The position numbers were made by a program, and so were the translations under genes. Positions 42,749-51,588 of a DNA stretch of 64,000 nt are shown one piece after another. The DNA is taken from assembly GCF_000199675.1 (NCBI RefSeq), contig NC_014960.1, forward strand, positions 62,001 to 126,000, given 5' to 3'. Position 1 is the stretch's first letter. Each line of letters opens with the position of its first letter. The notes beneath the pieces are model-generated. The model worked only from the letters and a program-made list of their open reading frames with translations. It had not been told where the DNA came from and ran no database searches. The DNA comes from Anaerolinea thermophila UNI-1. Its GTDB lineage: Bacteria; Chloroflexota; Anaerolineae; Anaerolineales; Anaerolineaceae.

Positions 42749-44182
42749 ATGTCTGAAGAGGAAAGGCATTTTGAAATGTTGTTTGAATACGCCCCCATTG
42801 CACTGATGGAACAGGACTTCAGTGCCATTCGCCAGCGCTTTGAGGCTCTGCGCGCCGAGGGAGTCAATGATCTGGAGGCTTTTCTTCAGAACCATCCCGA
42901 GGAAATTGACCGCTGTATGGGATTCATCCGTGTCGTGCGTGTTAACCAGCACACCCTGAAAATGTATGGCGTTCCCGATCGGGAAACCTTCCTTTCTAAC
43001 CTGCCGCATTTCTTCCGCGATGACATGCGCCGCCACTTCCGCGAGGAATTGCTGGCGCTCTGGCAGGGAGCGCTGACGTGGTCCGGCGAGGGCATCAACT
43101 ACACCCTGCAGGGCAACCCGTTTGATGTACTGCTCTCATGGCGTATCCTGCCCGGCGCGGAAGAAACCTGGCAGGAGGTGCTGGTCAGCCTGGAGGATAT
43201 CACCGCGCGCCGAAACGCCGAGCGCGCGCTGGAAGCCAGCGCCAACCGTTTGCGCGGTTTGTTTGAAAATTCGCCCATCTCGCTTTGGGAAGAAGATTAC
43301 AGCCAGATTAAAGCCATCTTTAATGACCTGCGCTCTCAGGGGGTGGAAGACCTGCGGGACTATCTGGTAGAACACCCGGAAGTGGTCACCGCCTGTATGC
43401 AGAAAATCCGCGTGCTGGAGGTAAACCGCAAGACGCTGGAACTGTTCGGCGCATCCAGTGTGGATGACCTGCGCGCCCATGTGGATCGCATCTTCCGCGA
43501 CGAGATGCGCGAGCATTTTGCCCGGGAACTGGTGCATCTGTGGGAAGGGGAATTGTCTTACGAGGCGGAGGGGATTAACTACACCCTGCAAGGCGAGCCG
43601 TTGTATGTGCATTTGCACCTGTCGGTGTATCCGGGTTCAGAAGAGACCTTCGAGCGGGTGCTGGTGGCGCTGGAAGACGTCACCAGCCGGCACAAAGCCG
43701 AGGAATACCTGCGCTACCTGGGCACGCACGATGTGATGACCGGGCTTTACAACCGCGCCCATTTCCAGGACGAGATGAAACGCCTTAATGAACATCGCAG
43801 CGTGCCGGTGACGCTTTTGATGGCCGACCTCGACCGGCTGAAACTGGTCAACGATACCCTGGGTCACGACGAAGGCGATAAACTCATCCGCTGTGCCGCC
43901 GAGGTGCTCAAAGCCGCTTTTGGCGCCAACGACCTTGTGGCGCGCATTGGCGGGGACGAGTTTGCCGTGTTGATGATGAACGCCGGCGAACAGGATGGCA
44001 GAGAAGCCATTGCCCGTCTGGAAACCCTCATCCGACTGAACAACCGCTTCTACGGTGAACCCCGGCTGAGCCTGTCTATGGGCTTCAGCGTCTCTCAGCC
44101 CGGCGAAAACCTGGAACTTGCCATGCGCCGCGCCGATACGGAGATGTACCGCAACAAACGCGAACATCACCACGAGGGGTAA
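42749..44182 (+). CDS. Cytoplasmic diguanylate cyclase with duplicated PAS-like sensor
   Basis: 477 residues. Two homologous ~145-residue sensor units (residues ~8-152 and ~168-310) share LFEYAPIALMEQDFS / LFENSPISLWEEDYS, the middle FRDDMRRHFREEL / FRDEMREHFAREL and GINYTLQG, and end in EDITARR / EDVTSRH, as in PAS domains. A GGDEF domain follows, with intact GGDEF at about residues 404-408 and THDVMTGLYNRAHF. The position five residues upstream lacks RxxD (GAND), so product inhibition is probably absent. There are no membrane helices. It should synthesise c-di-GMP in response to a small ligand. Confidence 0.88.
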   Translation: MSEEERHFEMLFEYAPIALMEQDFSAIRQRFEALRAEGVNDLEAFLQNHPEEIDRCMGFIRVVRVNQHTLKMYGVPDRETFLSNLPHFFRDDMRRHFREELLALWQGALTWSGEGINYTLQGNPFDVLLSWRILPGAEETWQEVLVSLEDITARRNAERALEASANRLRGLFENSPISLWEEDYSQIKAIFNDLRSQGVEDLRDYLVEHPEVVTACMQKIRVLEVNRKTLELFGASSVDDLRAHVDRIFRDEMREHFARELVHLWEGELSYEAEGINYTLQGEPLYVHLHLSVYPGSEETFERVLVALEDVTSRHKAEEYLRYLGTHDVMTGLYNRAHFQDEMKRLNEHRSVPVTLLMADLDRLKLVNDTLGHDEGDKLIRCAAEVLKAAFGANDLVARIGGDEFAVLMMNAGEQDGREAIARLETLIRLNNRFYGEPRLSLSMGFSVSQPGENLELAMRRADTEMYRNKREHHHEG

Positions 44183-44384
44183 GCCCTCAACTCTCAGGGG
44201 TAGGCGGGCAAGTCCCGGCGCCCGTAAACGGGTTTCATCCTGAAAAAAGAGCCTTTTCTCCAATTTTTAATGTAGAATTAATTTTGCTGAACCTTCACAT
44301 GAAAGGGGGTGGTGTTTGGGAGATTGCCCTGCGTTGTCGTATCTACCCGTCTCAAAACCGTTTTCGCTTTCCTGGGAGGAAGAC

Positions 44385-46145
44385 ATGAATCCGAAACTGT
44401 TCCGCAATCTTCTGTACATCGCGCTGGCAATGATTCTGATCGGAGGATTGCTTGCCAGTGCCGTTCAAACCGACTTTGGACGAGTGACCATTAAAGATGT
44501 GCGCTTCGCCGCACCCAACGGACGCCTGTACTCCGCTCTGCTCTACATCCCCAAAGGGGTTTCGGCAGAAAAGCCCGCACCGGGGATTCTTGCCATTCAT
44601 GGCTACATCAACTCGCGCGAGACGCAGGACGGCTTTGCCATCGAGTTTGCCCGCCGCGGCTACGTGGTGCTTGCCCTGGATCAATCCGGGCATGGCTACA
44701 GCGAAGGTCCCGCCTTTGCCGACGGCTTTGGCGGCATTGAAGGACTGCGCTACCTGCGCTCGCTGGACATTGTGGATAAGAATAACATCGGGCTGGAAGG
44801 GCACTCCATGGGCGGCTGGGCGGTGCTGATTGCCGCCTCGGTGTTCCCCGATGGCTACCAGTCGGTGGTGTTGCAAGGCTCATCCACCGGTACCTACGGC
44901 GCACCCGACGGCACACCGGAGTTCCCGCGCAATGTGGCGGTAGTCTTCAGCCAGTGGGATGAGTTCTCCGGGCTGATGTGGGGAACGCCGCGCGCCGCCG
45001 ATGTGGGCAAATCCGACAAGATGAAAGCCCTCTTCAACACGCAGGAAGATATCCAGGTTGGCAAAATTTACGGGGATATCAACGCCGGTACGGCGCGGGT
45101 GCTGTACCAGCCGCGCGTCTCCCATCCGGGCGATCACCTGAGCCAGGTCGCCATTGGTCACGCCATTGACTGGTTCCAGAAGACCCTGCAAGGGGGCAAT
45201 CCCATCCCCGCCAGCAGTCAAATCTGGTACTGGAAGGAAATCGGCACGCTGATTGCCTTGCTGGGCTTCTTCCTCTTCCTGGTTGCCGCAGGCGGTTTGC
45301 TGGTCGAAGTGCCTTACTTCAAAGCCATCGTTGACCCTCTGCCTGCCGCCAAAGGCTTGACCGGCTGGGGCTGGTGGCTGGGCGCTCTGCTCACCGCCGC
45401 CATCGGTCCGCTGACGCTCTTCACCTTCACCACCTGGGCGGGCAAGATCTTCAAAGCCTCATGGTTCTTCCCCCAGAACATCACCACCCAGGTGACCTTC
45501 TGGGCGGTGCTGAACGGCTTGATTTCCCTCGCCCTGCTGTTGCTCTGGCACTTCCTGCTGGTGAAGAAATCGGAGCGCGGCGGCGGAGACGAGTACGGCT
45601 TGACCTGGAACGGTAAACTGAACTGGGTGAAGATTGGGCGTTCCTTCGTGCTGGCGCTGTGCATTGTCCTGCTGGGCTATGCCACCCTGCTGGTCACCGA
45701 TTTCCTCTTCAAGACCGATTACCGCTTCTGGGTGTTTGCCGTCAAACTGATGAGTCCCACGCACTTCGCCATTGCCCTGCGCTACCTCATCCCGCTGTTC
45801 GTGTACTTCTTCCTTGCCAGCCTGGCGCTCTTTGCGCAGATGCGCCGCGCCGATTTCGGGCTGTGGAAAGAAGTGGCGGTGAATGCCCTGATCTTCATCG
45901 TCGGCTACACTGCCCTGCAACTGGTGCAGTACATCCCCATGTGGACGCGCGGGATGCTGTTCGACCCCACCCAGCCGTTGTGGACGATCATCGGCTACCA
46001 GTTCATCCCCATTCTGGGACTGGCTGGCGCGCTGACCACCTTCTTCTACCGCAAGACGGGGCGCATCTACACCGGCGCGTTCCTCAACGCTTTGCTCTTC
46101 ACCTGGATTGTGGTGGCAGGTACCGCCACGCACTTCCCCCTGTAA
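44385..46145 (+). CDS. Alpha/beta hydrolase fused to a membrane domain
   Basis: About 586 residues. A signal/anchor helix (LLYIALAMILIGGLLA) is followed by an extracytoplasmic alpha/beta hydrolase (residues ~30-275): HGYINS oxyanion region, GHSMGGWA with the nucleophile Ser at about residue 141, and a late His in VSHPGDHLSQ. From about residue 290 there are eight or nine membrane helices. The hydrolase should face outside. The substrate may be a lipid or acyl ester, but this is a guess. GGGAGGA sets the ATG at 44385. A strong terminator follows. Confidence 0.75.
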   Translation: MNPKLFRNLLYIALAMILIGGLLASAVQTDFGRVTIKDVRFAAPNGRLYSALLYIPKGVSAEKPAPGILAIHGYINSRETQDGFAIEFARRGYVVLALDQSGHGYSEGPAFADGFGGIEGLRYLRSLDIVDKNNIGLEGHSMGGWAVLIAASVFPDGYQSVVLQGSSTGTYGAPDGTPEFPRNVAVVFSQWDEFSGLMWGTPRAADVGKSDKMKALFNTQEDIQVGKIYGDINAGTARVLYQPRVSHPGDHLSQVAIGHAIDWFQKTLQGGNPIPASSQIWYWKEIGTLIALLGFFLFLVAAGGLLVEVPYFKAIVDPLPAAKGLTGWGWWLGALLTAAIGPLTLFTFTTWAGKIFKASWFFPQNITTQVTFWAVLNGLISLALLLLWHFLLVKKSERGGGDEYGLTWNGKLNWVKIGRSFVLALCIVLLGYATLLVTDFLFKTDYRFWVFAVKLMSPTHFAIALRYLIPLFVYFFLASLALFAQMRRADFGLWKEVAVNALIFIVGYTALQLVQYIPMWTRGMLFDPTQPLWTIIGYQFIPILGLAGALTTFFYRKTGRIYTGAFLNALLFTWIVVAGTATHFPL

Positions 46146-46179
46146 TGCGCTTGAAACGCTAAGCGGTGTATAAACTGCA

Positions 46180-46219
46180 GGGCTGTCCGGAGATGCATCC
46201 CGGACAGCCCTTGAATTTT
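46180..46219 (+). terminator. Intrinsic terminator after the membrane hydrolase gene
   Basis: Perfect 11-bp stem GGGCTGTCCGG / CCGGACAGCCC (46180-46190 with 46200-46210), 9-nt loop, then TTGAATTTT. It lies between convergent genes and could also act on the opposite strand. Confidence 0.75.
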
Positions 46220-46240
46220 AAGAGGGTGCGTTAAGAAACT

Positions 46241-46906
46241 TTACCGGTCGCTCACCCAGAAATCCACGTACAGGGGGCAGAAGGTGAAGCCCTGATCGAC
46301 GATTGCCAGTTTCCAGTCGGTGCGGTAGTAGCCGGTGGCTTCGGGGGCTTTCAACTCCACCTGCAAGTCCACCGATTCGCCGGGCTTGACCGTGCGCGGC
46401 AGGTCATAGATGGTCTGCACGGCAATCTTATCCCCGCCCATCTGCACCAGGTCAATGCCGATGTCTTCCCAGATCACTTTGCCCACGTTCTGCACCGTCC
46501 AGGTGACGGTGAACTGCGTGTTGGGTTTGATAGTGGAGCCATCGCGCGGCACCTGCGAGACCAGCCGACAGGTGTAAGGGGAAGGTGTGTTGGTGATGGT
46601 AGCGCTGGGCAGGGGAGTGCTTGTGCGGGTGGGCACCAGGGTAATGGTCGGCGTGACGGTTGGGGTTGCCGTACGGGTAGGCGCAGGAGTAGAGGTGAGC
46701 GTTGGACTTGGCGTCACATTCAATCGCGCCTGGGCGGTTTGCAAGGCTTCCTGCGTGCCCTGCTCCAGCGTTTGCGCCGCCACTGCCGTTTGCGTCCATA
46801 CGGCAGGGTCCATGGTGGGTTCAGGGGTGGGCGTGGATTGACAACCACTGAACCCCACCATCAAGACAATCAGAAGCAAAACAAAGAAGACCGTCTTTCG
46901 AGGCAT
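46241..46906 (-). CDS. Lipoprotein with Thr-Pro spacer and NBR1/FW-type Ig-like domain
   Basis: 221 residues. A lipoprotein signal ends in VGFSGC (lipobox Cys at residue 22). Residues ~60-110 are a long Thr/Pro/Ser spacer. The C-terminal ~105 residues (QVPRDGSTIKPNTQFTVTWT, then VGKVIWEDIGIDLV) match the NBR1 Ig-like four-Trp domain found in bacterial surface proteins. Two Cys, in YTCRL and TFCPLY, may form a disulphide. Role: probably a cell-envelope binding module; the ligand is unknown. GGGGGAAG precedes the ATG. Confidence 0.78.
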   Translation of the reverse strand: MPRKTVFFVLLLIVLMVGFSGCQSTPTPEPTMDPAVWTQTAVAAQTLEQGTQEALQTAQARLNVTPSPTLTSTPAPTRTATPTVTPTITLVPTRTSTPLPSATITNTPSPYTCRLVSQVPRDGSTIKPNTQFTVTWTVQNVGKVIWEDIGIDLVQMGGDKIAVQTIYDLPRTVKPGESVDLQVELKAPEATGYYRTDWKLAIVDQGFTFCPLYVDFWVSDR

Positions 46907-47253
46907 ATCTTCCCCCTCAAGGGTGTGGATGGTTTAAGTATATCCATTTTTTTGCCGGACTGATTCGAAAACTTCACCTTCTTCTGGATGAGTCTTTCGG
47001 CAGAGGCGGGATGAGGTTTGGCGCGAAGTTTTCGAACCGGCTCGACAAGCCACCCACCTGGCTCAGACTACGGCTCGGTGGGCGGCTTCATCTTCTCTTT
47101 GCGCTCCGGCGGTGAAACCCAAGCGTTTGCCTCGATGTCTTCAACGCGCTCAGGCATCGGCATAGCGCACATTCCCAACGGGCTGGGGGTGGTGCGCTCG
47201 CCTCAGGTTCACGCCCAAGTCCTCAATCTCTGCCACATACCGGGGGACATGCC
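46907..47253. repeat. Intergenic region with diverged dispersed repeat copy H (about 47030-47125)
   Basis: GAACCGGCTCGACAAGCC, then CTGGCTCAGACTACGGCTCG, and CTTCTCTTTGCGCTCCGGCG followed by GTGAAACC, a decayed version of the copy A modules. TATACT on the minus strand near 46940 may be the lipoprotein -10. An 82-codon frame here is not credible. Confidence 0.5.
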
Positions 47254-48111
47254 TTACTCACGGTAACCGCCCAGCGCCAGCGCCCGCGGACCGGTGTTCA
47301 GCCCCAATATCGGTCCGGTGAGATGCACATACACTTCGGCATTGGGGTGTTCCTGCCGGATGCGCGCGGCAATGGCTTGGGCTTCCTCTTCCGCCATGCC
47401 GTGCATCACCGCCACGTGCAACCTGCCCTCGCCCGCCACCTCTTTGAAAAAGCGTTTGATCATGGCTTCGATGACCCGCTGGCGGGTGCGCTCTACCCCA
47501 TAGGCTTCCACAATACCCGTCTCGTGATTGACGCGGATGAGCGGTTTAATCTGCAGGATAGAACCTGCCAGCCAGGCGGCTTTGCCGATGCGCCCGCCGC
47601 GGTGCAGGTACTCCAGCGTATCCAGCGCAATCACCAGGCGCACCTTGCGGCGCACCTCGTCTGCCGCGGCGAGCATTTCCTGTGCCGAAGCGCCGCGCTC
47701 GCGGGCGCGCGCCGCCGCCAGCACCTGCCAGGCAAGTCCTGCCGTCACCGCACGCGAATCGTACACATGCACGGGAATGGGGGACTGCTGAGCCGCCTGT
47801 TGCGCCGAGAGCATCGCCCCGCTGAAATGCCCGCTGAGCAGAATCACCACCACCTCGCGGTAACCCTGTTCCTGCAGGGAGTGAAACAAACTCAGAAAGT
47901 CATGCACGCTTGCCTGTGCGGTGGTGGGCAGAGTGCCTTCACTTTGGATGCGCCGGTAAAATTCCTCGGAAGAAAGGGTCACGCGGTCGCGGTACTCCAC
48001 ACCGTTCCAGATGAGCACGTGCGGCTGTACGATAATGCCGTACTGCTCCAGATAAGCCGGTGGAATGTCGCAGGTTGAATCAGTGATCAGTGCTATGGGT
48101 GTGGTGTTCAT
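47254..48111 (-). CDS. DegV family protein (fatty-acid-binding, FakB-like)
   Basis: 285 residues. IALITDSTCDIP at the start and the conserved TTAQAS and SGHFSGA segments bind the fatty-acid carboxylate in FakB proteins. EYLHRGGRIGKAAWLAGSIL and KPLI follow. FakB presents a fatty acid to the kinase FakA, making acyl-phosphate, the substrate of PlsY. PlsY is in this window (22724), but FakA is not. The ATG is exactly 7 nt after TATAAT and lacks a ribosome-binding site. Confidence 0.85.
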   Translation of the reverse strand: MNTTPIALITDSTCDIPPAYLEQYGIIVQPHVLIWNGVEYRDRVTLSSEEFYRRIQSEGTLPTTAQASVHDFLSLFHSLQEQGYREVVVILLSGHFSGAMLSAQQAAQQSPIPVHVYDSRAVTAGLAWQVLAAARARERGASAQEMLAAADEVRRKVRLVIALDTLEYLHRGGRIGKAAWLAGSILQIKPLIRVNHETGIVEAYGVERTRQRVIEAMIKRFFKEVAGEGRLHVAVMHGMAEEEAQAIAARIRQEHPNAEVYVHLTGPILGLNTGPRALALGGYRE

Positions 48112-48118
48112 GTTTTAA

Positions 48119-48148
48119 ATTATACGTCCGCTCAATCGGCGATATAAT
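48119..48148. promoter_or_regulatory. Symmetrical divergent promoters of degV and radA
   Basis: TATAAT on the minus strand (48124-48119) and TATAAT on the plus strand (48143-48148), 18 bp apart. Each is 7 nt from its own ATG. With 17-bp spacers each -35 (TTATAT, TTATAC) would overlap the other gene's -10, so firing should be mutually exclusive. Both mRNAs would be leaderless. Confidence 0.65.
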
Positions 48149-48155
48149 GATTTTC

Positions 48156-49553
48156 ATGGCAAAAATTCAGACCCGTTATGTGTGCCAGAACTGCGGGCGG
48201 GTGGCGGCGCGCGCCATGGGACGCTGTCCACAGTGCGGGGCATGGAACAGCATGGTGGAAGAAATCATCGCTCCGCCCAGCACACCCGCCAAAAGCCCCA
48301 GTGCTTCGTCCTCGCCCGGCGGGTTCACCTCTCAGCCCCGCCGTCTGGATGAAATCGAAGGTGACCACGAAGCCCGCCTGCCCGTGCCTATCGGCGAGTT
48401 TGCCCGTGTGCTGGGCGGCGGGGTCGTCCCCGGCTCCATTACGCTGGTGGGCGGAGATCCCGGCATCGGCAAGTCCACCCTCATGCTTCAGGTTGCCCTG
48501 GAGATGGCGCAGGAACGCCGCGTGCTGTATATCTCCGGCGAAGAGTCCGAGCGCCAGGTGAAGATGCGCGCCGTGCGTCTGCTCAACGGGCGTCCTGTGC
48601 CCGAAAATCTTTTCCTGCTGACCGAGACCAATCTGGACAGCATGCTGGAGCATGTGCGTTCGCTGGCTCCCTCCGTGCTGGTGGTGGATTCGATTCAAAC
48701 CGTCTATCTACCCGCGCTGGAATCCTCGGCGGGGTCGGTCTCGCAGGTGCGCGAGTGCGCCAGCCGTCTGCGCGACCTGGCAAAATCGGCGGGGATTTCC
48801 ATCTTTGTCATCGGGCATGTCACCAAAGAGGGCATCATCGCCGGTCCGCGCGTGCTGGAGCATATCGTGGATACGGTGCTGTATCTGGAAGGCGACCGCT
48901 ATCAGTCCTACCGCCTTCTGCGTTCGGTGAAGAACCGCTTCGGCGCCACCTCGGAAGTAGGCGTCTTTGAGATGCTGGAACGCGGGATGAGCGAGGTGCT
49001 CAACCCGTCCGAAGCCTTCCTCGCCGAGCGGCTGGTGAACGTCCCCGGCTCTGCCATCGCCGTGACCATGGAAGGCACGCGCCCCCTGCTGGTGGAGATT
49101 CAGGGCTTGACCAGCCCCAGCCCGCTGACTCTGCCGCGGCGCACCCCCAACGGCATTGACGGCAACCGCCTTCTGCTCATCACCGCCGTCCTCACCCGCC
49201 GTCTGGGCATGCGCCTTGCCGAGCAGGATGTCTTCGTCAACGTCATCGGCGGCTTGCGCATCACCGAACCTGCCGCCGACCTTGCCGTGGCGGCGGCGAT
49301 TGCCTCGTCCATGAAGGACACCCCCGTGCGCGCCAACGCCGTGTTGATTGGCGAGGTGGGGCTTTCCGGCGAACTGCGCATGCCCTCGCAGATGAGCGCC
49401 CGCCTGCGCGAAGCCGCCAAACTGGGCTTTGATACCGCCATCATCCCGCGGCGCATCCGCAAAGGCGGCGAGGCATACCCCGAAGGCATTCAGGTGCTGG
49501 AAGCGCGCTCTCTGCGCGAGGCGCTGAACCTGGCGTTGCTTGCCGGGGGGTAA
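48156..49553 (+). CDS. radA: DNA repair protein RadA (Sms)
   Basis: 465 residues. An N-terminal zinc finger (Cys10, Cys13, Cys24, Cys27) precedes a RecA-like core with Walker A GGDPGIGKST, the RadA-specific KNRFG motif near residue 259 and a C-terminal Lon-protease-like domain (VNVIGGLRITEPAADLAVA) lacking the catalytic pair. RadA is a branch-migration helicase in recombination. The Gly-Asp-Pro-Gly Walker A and full length suggest an active protein. Apparently leaderless: ATG 7 nt after TATAAT. Confidence 0.95.
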   Translation: MAKIQTRYVCQNCGRVAARAMGRCPQCGAWNSMVEEIIAPPSTPAKSPSASSSPGGFTSQPRRLDEIEGDHEARLPVPIGEFARVLGGGVVPGSITLVGGDPGIGKSTLMLQVALEMAQERRVLYISGEESERQVKMRAVRLLNGRPVPENLFLLTETNLDSMLEHVRSLAPSVLVVDSIQTVYLPALESSAGSVSQVRECASRLRDLAKSAGISIFVIGHVTKEGIIAGPRVLEHIVDTVLYLEGDRYQSYRLLRSVKNRFGATSEVGVFEMLERGMSEVLNPSEAFLAERLVNVPGSAIAVTMEGTRPLLVEIQGLTSPSPLTLPRRTPNGIDGNRLLLITAVLTRRLGMRLAEQDVFVNVIGGLRITEPAADLAVAAAIASSMKDTPVRANAVLIGEVGLSGELRMPSQMSARLREAAKLGFDTAIIPRRIRKGGEAYPEGIQVLEARSLREALNLALLAGG

Positions 49554-49569
49554 GACCGCGGCAGATTGT

Positions 49570-49640
49570 GCCTCATGCCCTTTGACAGGCTCAGTCCACG
49601 GTTGTGTGTTACCGCCAGGGCGCATAGAATGTAAAGTTTC
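49570..49640. repeat. Dispersed intergenic repeat, copy G (degenerate)
   Basis: CCCTTTGACAGGCTCAGTCC and TTACCGCCAGGGCGCATAG, between radA and tRNA-Pro. Short remnant of the copy A/D modules. Confidence 0.5.
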
Positions 49641-49662
49641 CTGTACCCTTTGGGGCGGCTTC

Positions 49663-49692
49663 TTGACGGTTTGCGCCGATTCGGATTATACT
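49663..49692 (+). promoter_or_regulatory. Promoter of tRNA-Pro
   Basis: TTGACG (49663-49668), an 18-bp spacer and TATACT (49687-49692). Start about 49700, just before the tRNA. Confidence 0.75.
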
Positions 49693-49702
49693 CATGACAG
49701 CC

Positions 49703-49776
49703 CGGGGTGTAGCGCAGTCCGGTAGCGCACGTGCATTGGGGGCATGTGGTCGGCGGTTCAAATCCGCCCACCCCGA
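49703..49776 (+). tRNA. tRNA-Pro (anticodon UGG)
   Basis: 74 nt. Acceptor CGGGGTG pairs with CACCCCG. D stem GCGC/GCGC. Anticodon stem CGTGC/GCATG with loop ATTGGGG gives anticodon TGG. T arm is GGCGG-TTCAAAT-CCGCC and discriminator base is A. CCA is not encoded. All cloverleaf pairs are intact. It decodes CCN, chiefly CCA and CCG, depending on modification. Confidence 0.95.
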
Positions 49777-49844
49777 CTGAATTCATCCGACCGCCGGGTT
49801 TACTGGCGGTTGAATTTGTATCCAGACAGGAGCATGGAAGCCCT

Positions 49845-50168
49845 ATGGAAAAGGCACCCCGCAAAGTGGATGCAGTTGTCGAAGCCGTTCATTACACCCC
49901 TGAAGGCAAAATTGATTTTGTCCGTCTGCATGAACGCCGGGGCGCCGTCTTTGGCGACCATATTCTGGTGCGCCGCGAGGACCTGATGCAACGCCTGCGC
50001 GCCAAACAGGTGATTTACAGTGGCAGACGCCTTGCCCCCTGGGGAAATCAGTTTGAGTTTGGCGCCCCGCTCAGACTGGTGAATCACAACGGCGGCGAAT
50101 GGGTGCGCTGTGGCGAGGACGATTCAGCCGAAGCACGGGACCTGCTCAAGGGCGTGCCGGTTCTGTAA
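49845..50168 (+). CDS. Small conserved-looking protein of unknown function
   Basis: 107 residues (MEKAPRKVDAVVEAVHY to GVPVL), soluble, with no recognised motif. The middle RRGAVFGDHILVRREDLMQRL looks like a compact beta-alpha domain. The start at 49845 is chosen because the open frame farther upstream runs into tRNA-Pro; GGAAG lies 4-5 nt before it. It is followed 27 bp later by a glycosyltransferase and then RNase HII, with no terminator, so it probably heads that transcript. Confidence 0.6.
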   Translation: MEKAPRKVDAVVEAVHYTPEGKIDFVRLHERRGAVFGDHILVRREDLMQRLRAKQVIYSGRRLAPWGNQFEFGAPLRLVNHNGGEWVRCGEDDSAEARDLLKGVPVL

Positions 50169-50195
50169 CCCAGATTGTTTGCCGGGCAGGCAACC

Positions 50196-50936
50196 GTGAG
50201 CGCCCCCTTCCTCTCCATTATCCTCCCCGCCCACAACGAAGAACACCGTCTTCCCCCCGCGCTGGAGAGTTTGCACGCTTTCCTCTCAGCGCAGTCGTTT
50301 TCTTTTGAGGTGGTGGTGGTGGAAAACGGCAGTACCGACCGCACCCGTGAGGTGCTGGCGGAGTATGCCGCGCGCTTCCCCTACCTTGTGCCCCTCACCG
50401 ATGAGCGGCGCGGCAAGGGGTTAGCCGTCCAGCGGGGCATGTTGACGGCGCGCGGGCAGTATCGCATGTTTTGCGATGTGGATTTCTCCATGCCGGTGGA
50501 GCAGATTTCGCGTTTCATCCCCCCAGCCCTGCCCGGGGTGGAGATTGCCATTGCCTCGCGCGAAGCCCCCGGCGCGGTGCGCTATGGGGAGCCGGTGGTG
50601 CGCCACATCATCGGGCGCGGCTTCAATACCCTGGTGCGCTGGGTAGCCCTGCCCGGCTTGCAGGATACGCAGTGCGGGTTTAAGTGCTTCCGCGGCGACA
50701 TTGCCGAGCGCATCTTCCCTTTGCAAACCCTGCACGGCTGGACGTTTGATGTGGAAGTGCTGTTCATCGCCCGGCGGTTGGGCTACCGTGTGGTGGAAGT
50801 GCCCATCCCCTGGTACTACAACGCCGAGAGCAAAATCCGCGTCCTGCGCGATTCCTACGCCATGTTTGCCGATTTAATCCGCATCCGCCTCAATGCCCGC
50901 CGGGGGATGTACGATGGCGCGCCCGCCTCTCGCTGA
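50196..50936 (+). CDS. Glycosyltransferase family 2 (dolichyl-phosphate beta-glucosyltransferase-like)
   Basis: 246 residues from a GTG at 50196. GT-A fold: LSIILPAHNEEHRLPPALES, VVVENGSTDRTREV, MFCDVDFSMPVEQI (DxD-type metal site), TQCGFKCFRGDIAERIF and TFDVEVLFIARRLGY are diagnostic of ALG5/DPM-like enzymes that load a sugar onto a polyprenyl phosphate. Such a carrier would feed GT-C enzymes like those at 8712 and 10737. It overlaps the RNase HII start by 23 bp. A TTG at 50175 is a weaker start. Confidence 0.85.
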   Translation: MSAPFLSIILPAHNEEHRLPPALESLHAFLSAQSFSFEVVVVENGSTDRTREVLAEYAARFPYLVPLTDERRGKGLAVQRGMLTARGQYRMFCDVDFSMPVEQISRFIPPALPGVEIAIASREAPGAVRYGEPVVRHIIGRGFNTLVRWVALPGLQDTQCGFKCFRGDIAERIFPLQTLHGWTFDVEVLFIARRLGYRVVEVPIPWYYNAESKIRVLRDSYAMFADLIRIRLNARRGMYDGAPASR

Positions 50937-51588
50937 CCTTCCCCACGATCCTACCCTGGCATTTGAGCAAAGCCTCTGGCAGGCTGGCGTACTGCACGTG
51001 GCTGGTGTGGACGAAGCCGGACGCGGCGCCTGGGCGGGTCCGGTTGCCGCCGCTGCCGTGATTCTGCCGTCGGGCGACTCCGCTCTGCTGGAACGTCTGC
51101 ATGGGGTGCGCGATTCCAAGCAGATGACCGCCAAAGCCCGTGAAGGGTTTGCCGAAGTGATTCGCCAAACTGCCCTTGCCTGGGGGGTGGGTTTTGCCAG
51201 TGTGGAAGAAATCGAAACGCAGGGCATTGTCCCGGCAACCCGTCTGGCGATGATGCGCGCTCTGCAAGCCTGCGCGCTTTCCCCCACCCATCTGCTGATT
51301 GACGCTCTGCGCCTGCCGGAAATTCCTCTCCCCCAAACCAGTCTGATCAAAGGCGATGCACGCAGTTTGAGCATTGCGGCGGCTTCGGTGCTGGCAAAGA
51401 CCGCCCGCGATGCGCTGATGCGCGACCTTGCCCGCCAGTATCCGCAGTACGGGTTTGAACTCCATAAGGGCTACGGCACTGCCCGTCACCGCGCCGCGCT
51501 CGAGCAGTGGGGACCCTGCCCATTGCACCGCCGCACCTACCGCCCGGTCATGCACCTGAGCGACCTGTGGGAAAAGTCCGCGGGCTGA
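50914..51588 (+). CDS. rnhB: Ribonuclease HII
   Basis: 224 residues. GVDEAGRGAWAGPVAAAAVIL holds the first Asp-Glu pair, LLIDALRLPEI the third acidic residue and KTARDALM with HKGYGTARH completes the RNase HII active site. It cleaves the RNA strand of RNA-DNA hybrids and removes misincorporated ribonucleotides. The ATG at 50914 has GGGGGA upstream and lies within the glycosyltransferase gene; an ATG at 50893 is possible but less good. Confidence 0.92.
   Translation: MARPPLADLPHDPTLAFEQSLWQAGVLHVAGVDEAGRGAWAGPVAAAAVILPSGDSALLERLHGVRDSKQMTAKAREGFAEVIRQTALAWGVGFASVEEIETQGIVPATRLAMMRALQACALSPTHLLIDALRLPEIPLPQTSLIKGDARSLSIAAASVLAKTARDALMRDLARQYPQYGFELHKGYGTARHRAALEQWGPCPLHRRTYRPVMHLSDLWEKSAG

Noticed and set aside
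47018..47266. 82-codon frame between the lipoprotein and degV genes
   Set aside because: It runs over a decayed dispersed repeat and the degV 3' end, with no ribosome-binding site.
49731..49844. Longer N terminus of the 107-residue protein
   Set aside because: It would start inside tRNA-Pro. The start at 49845 is compatible with the tRNA.
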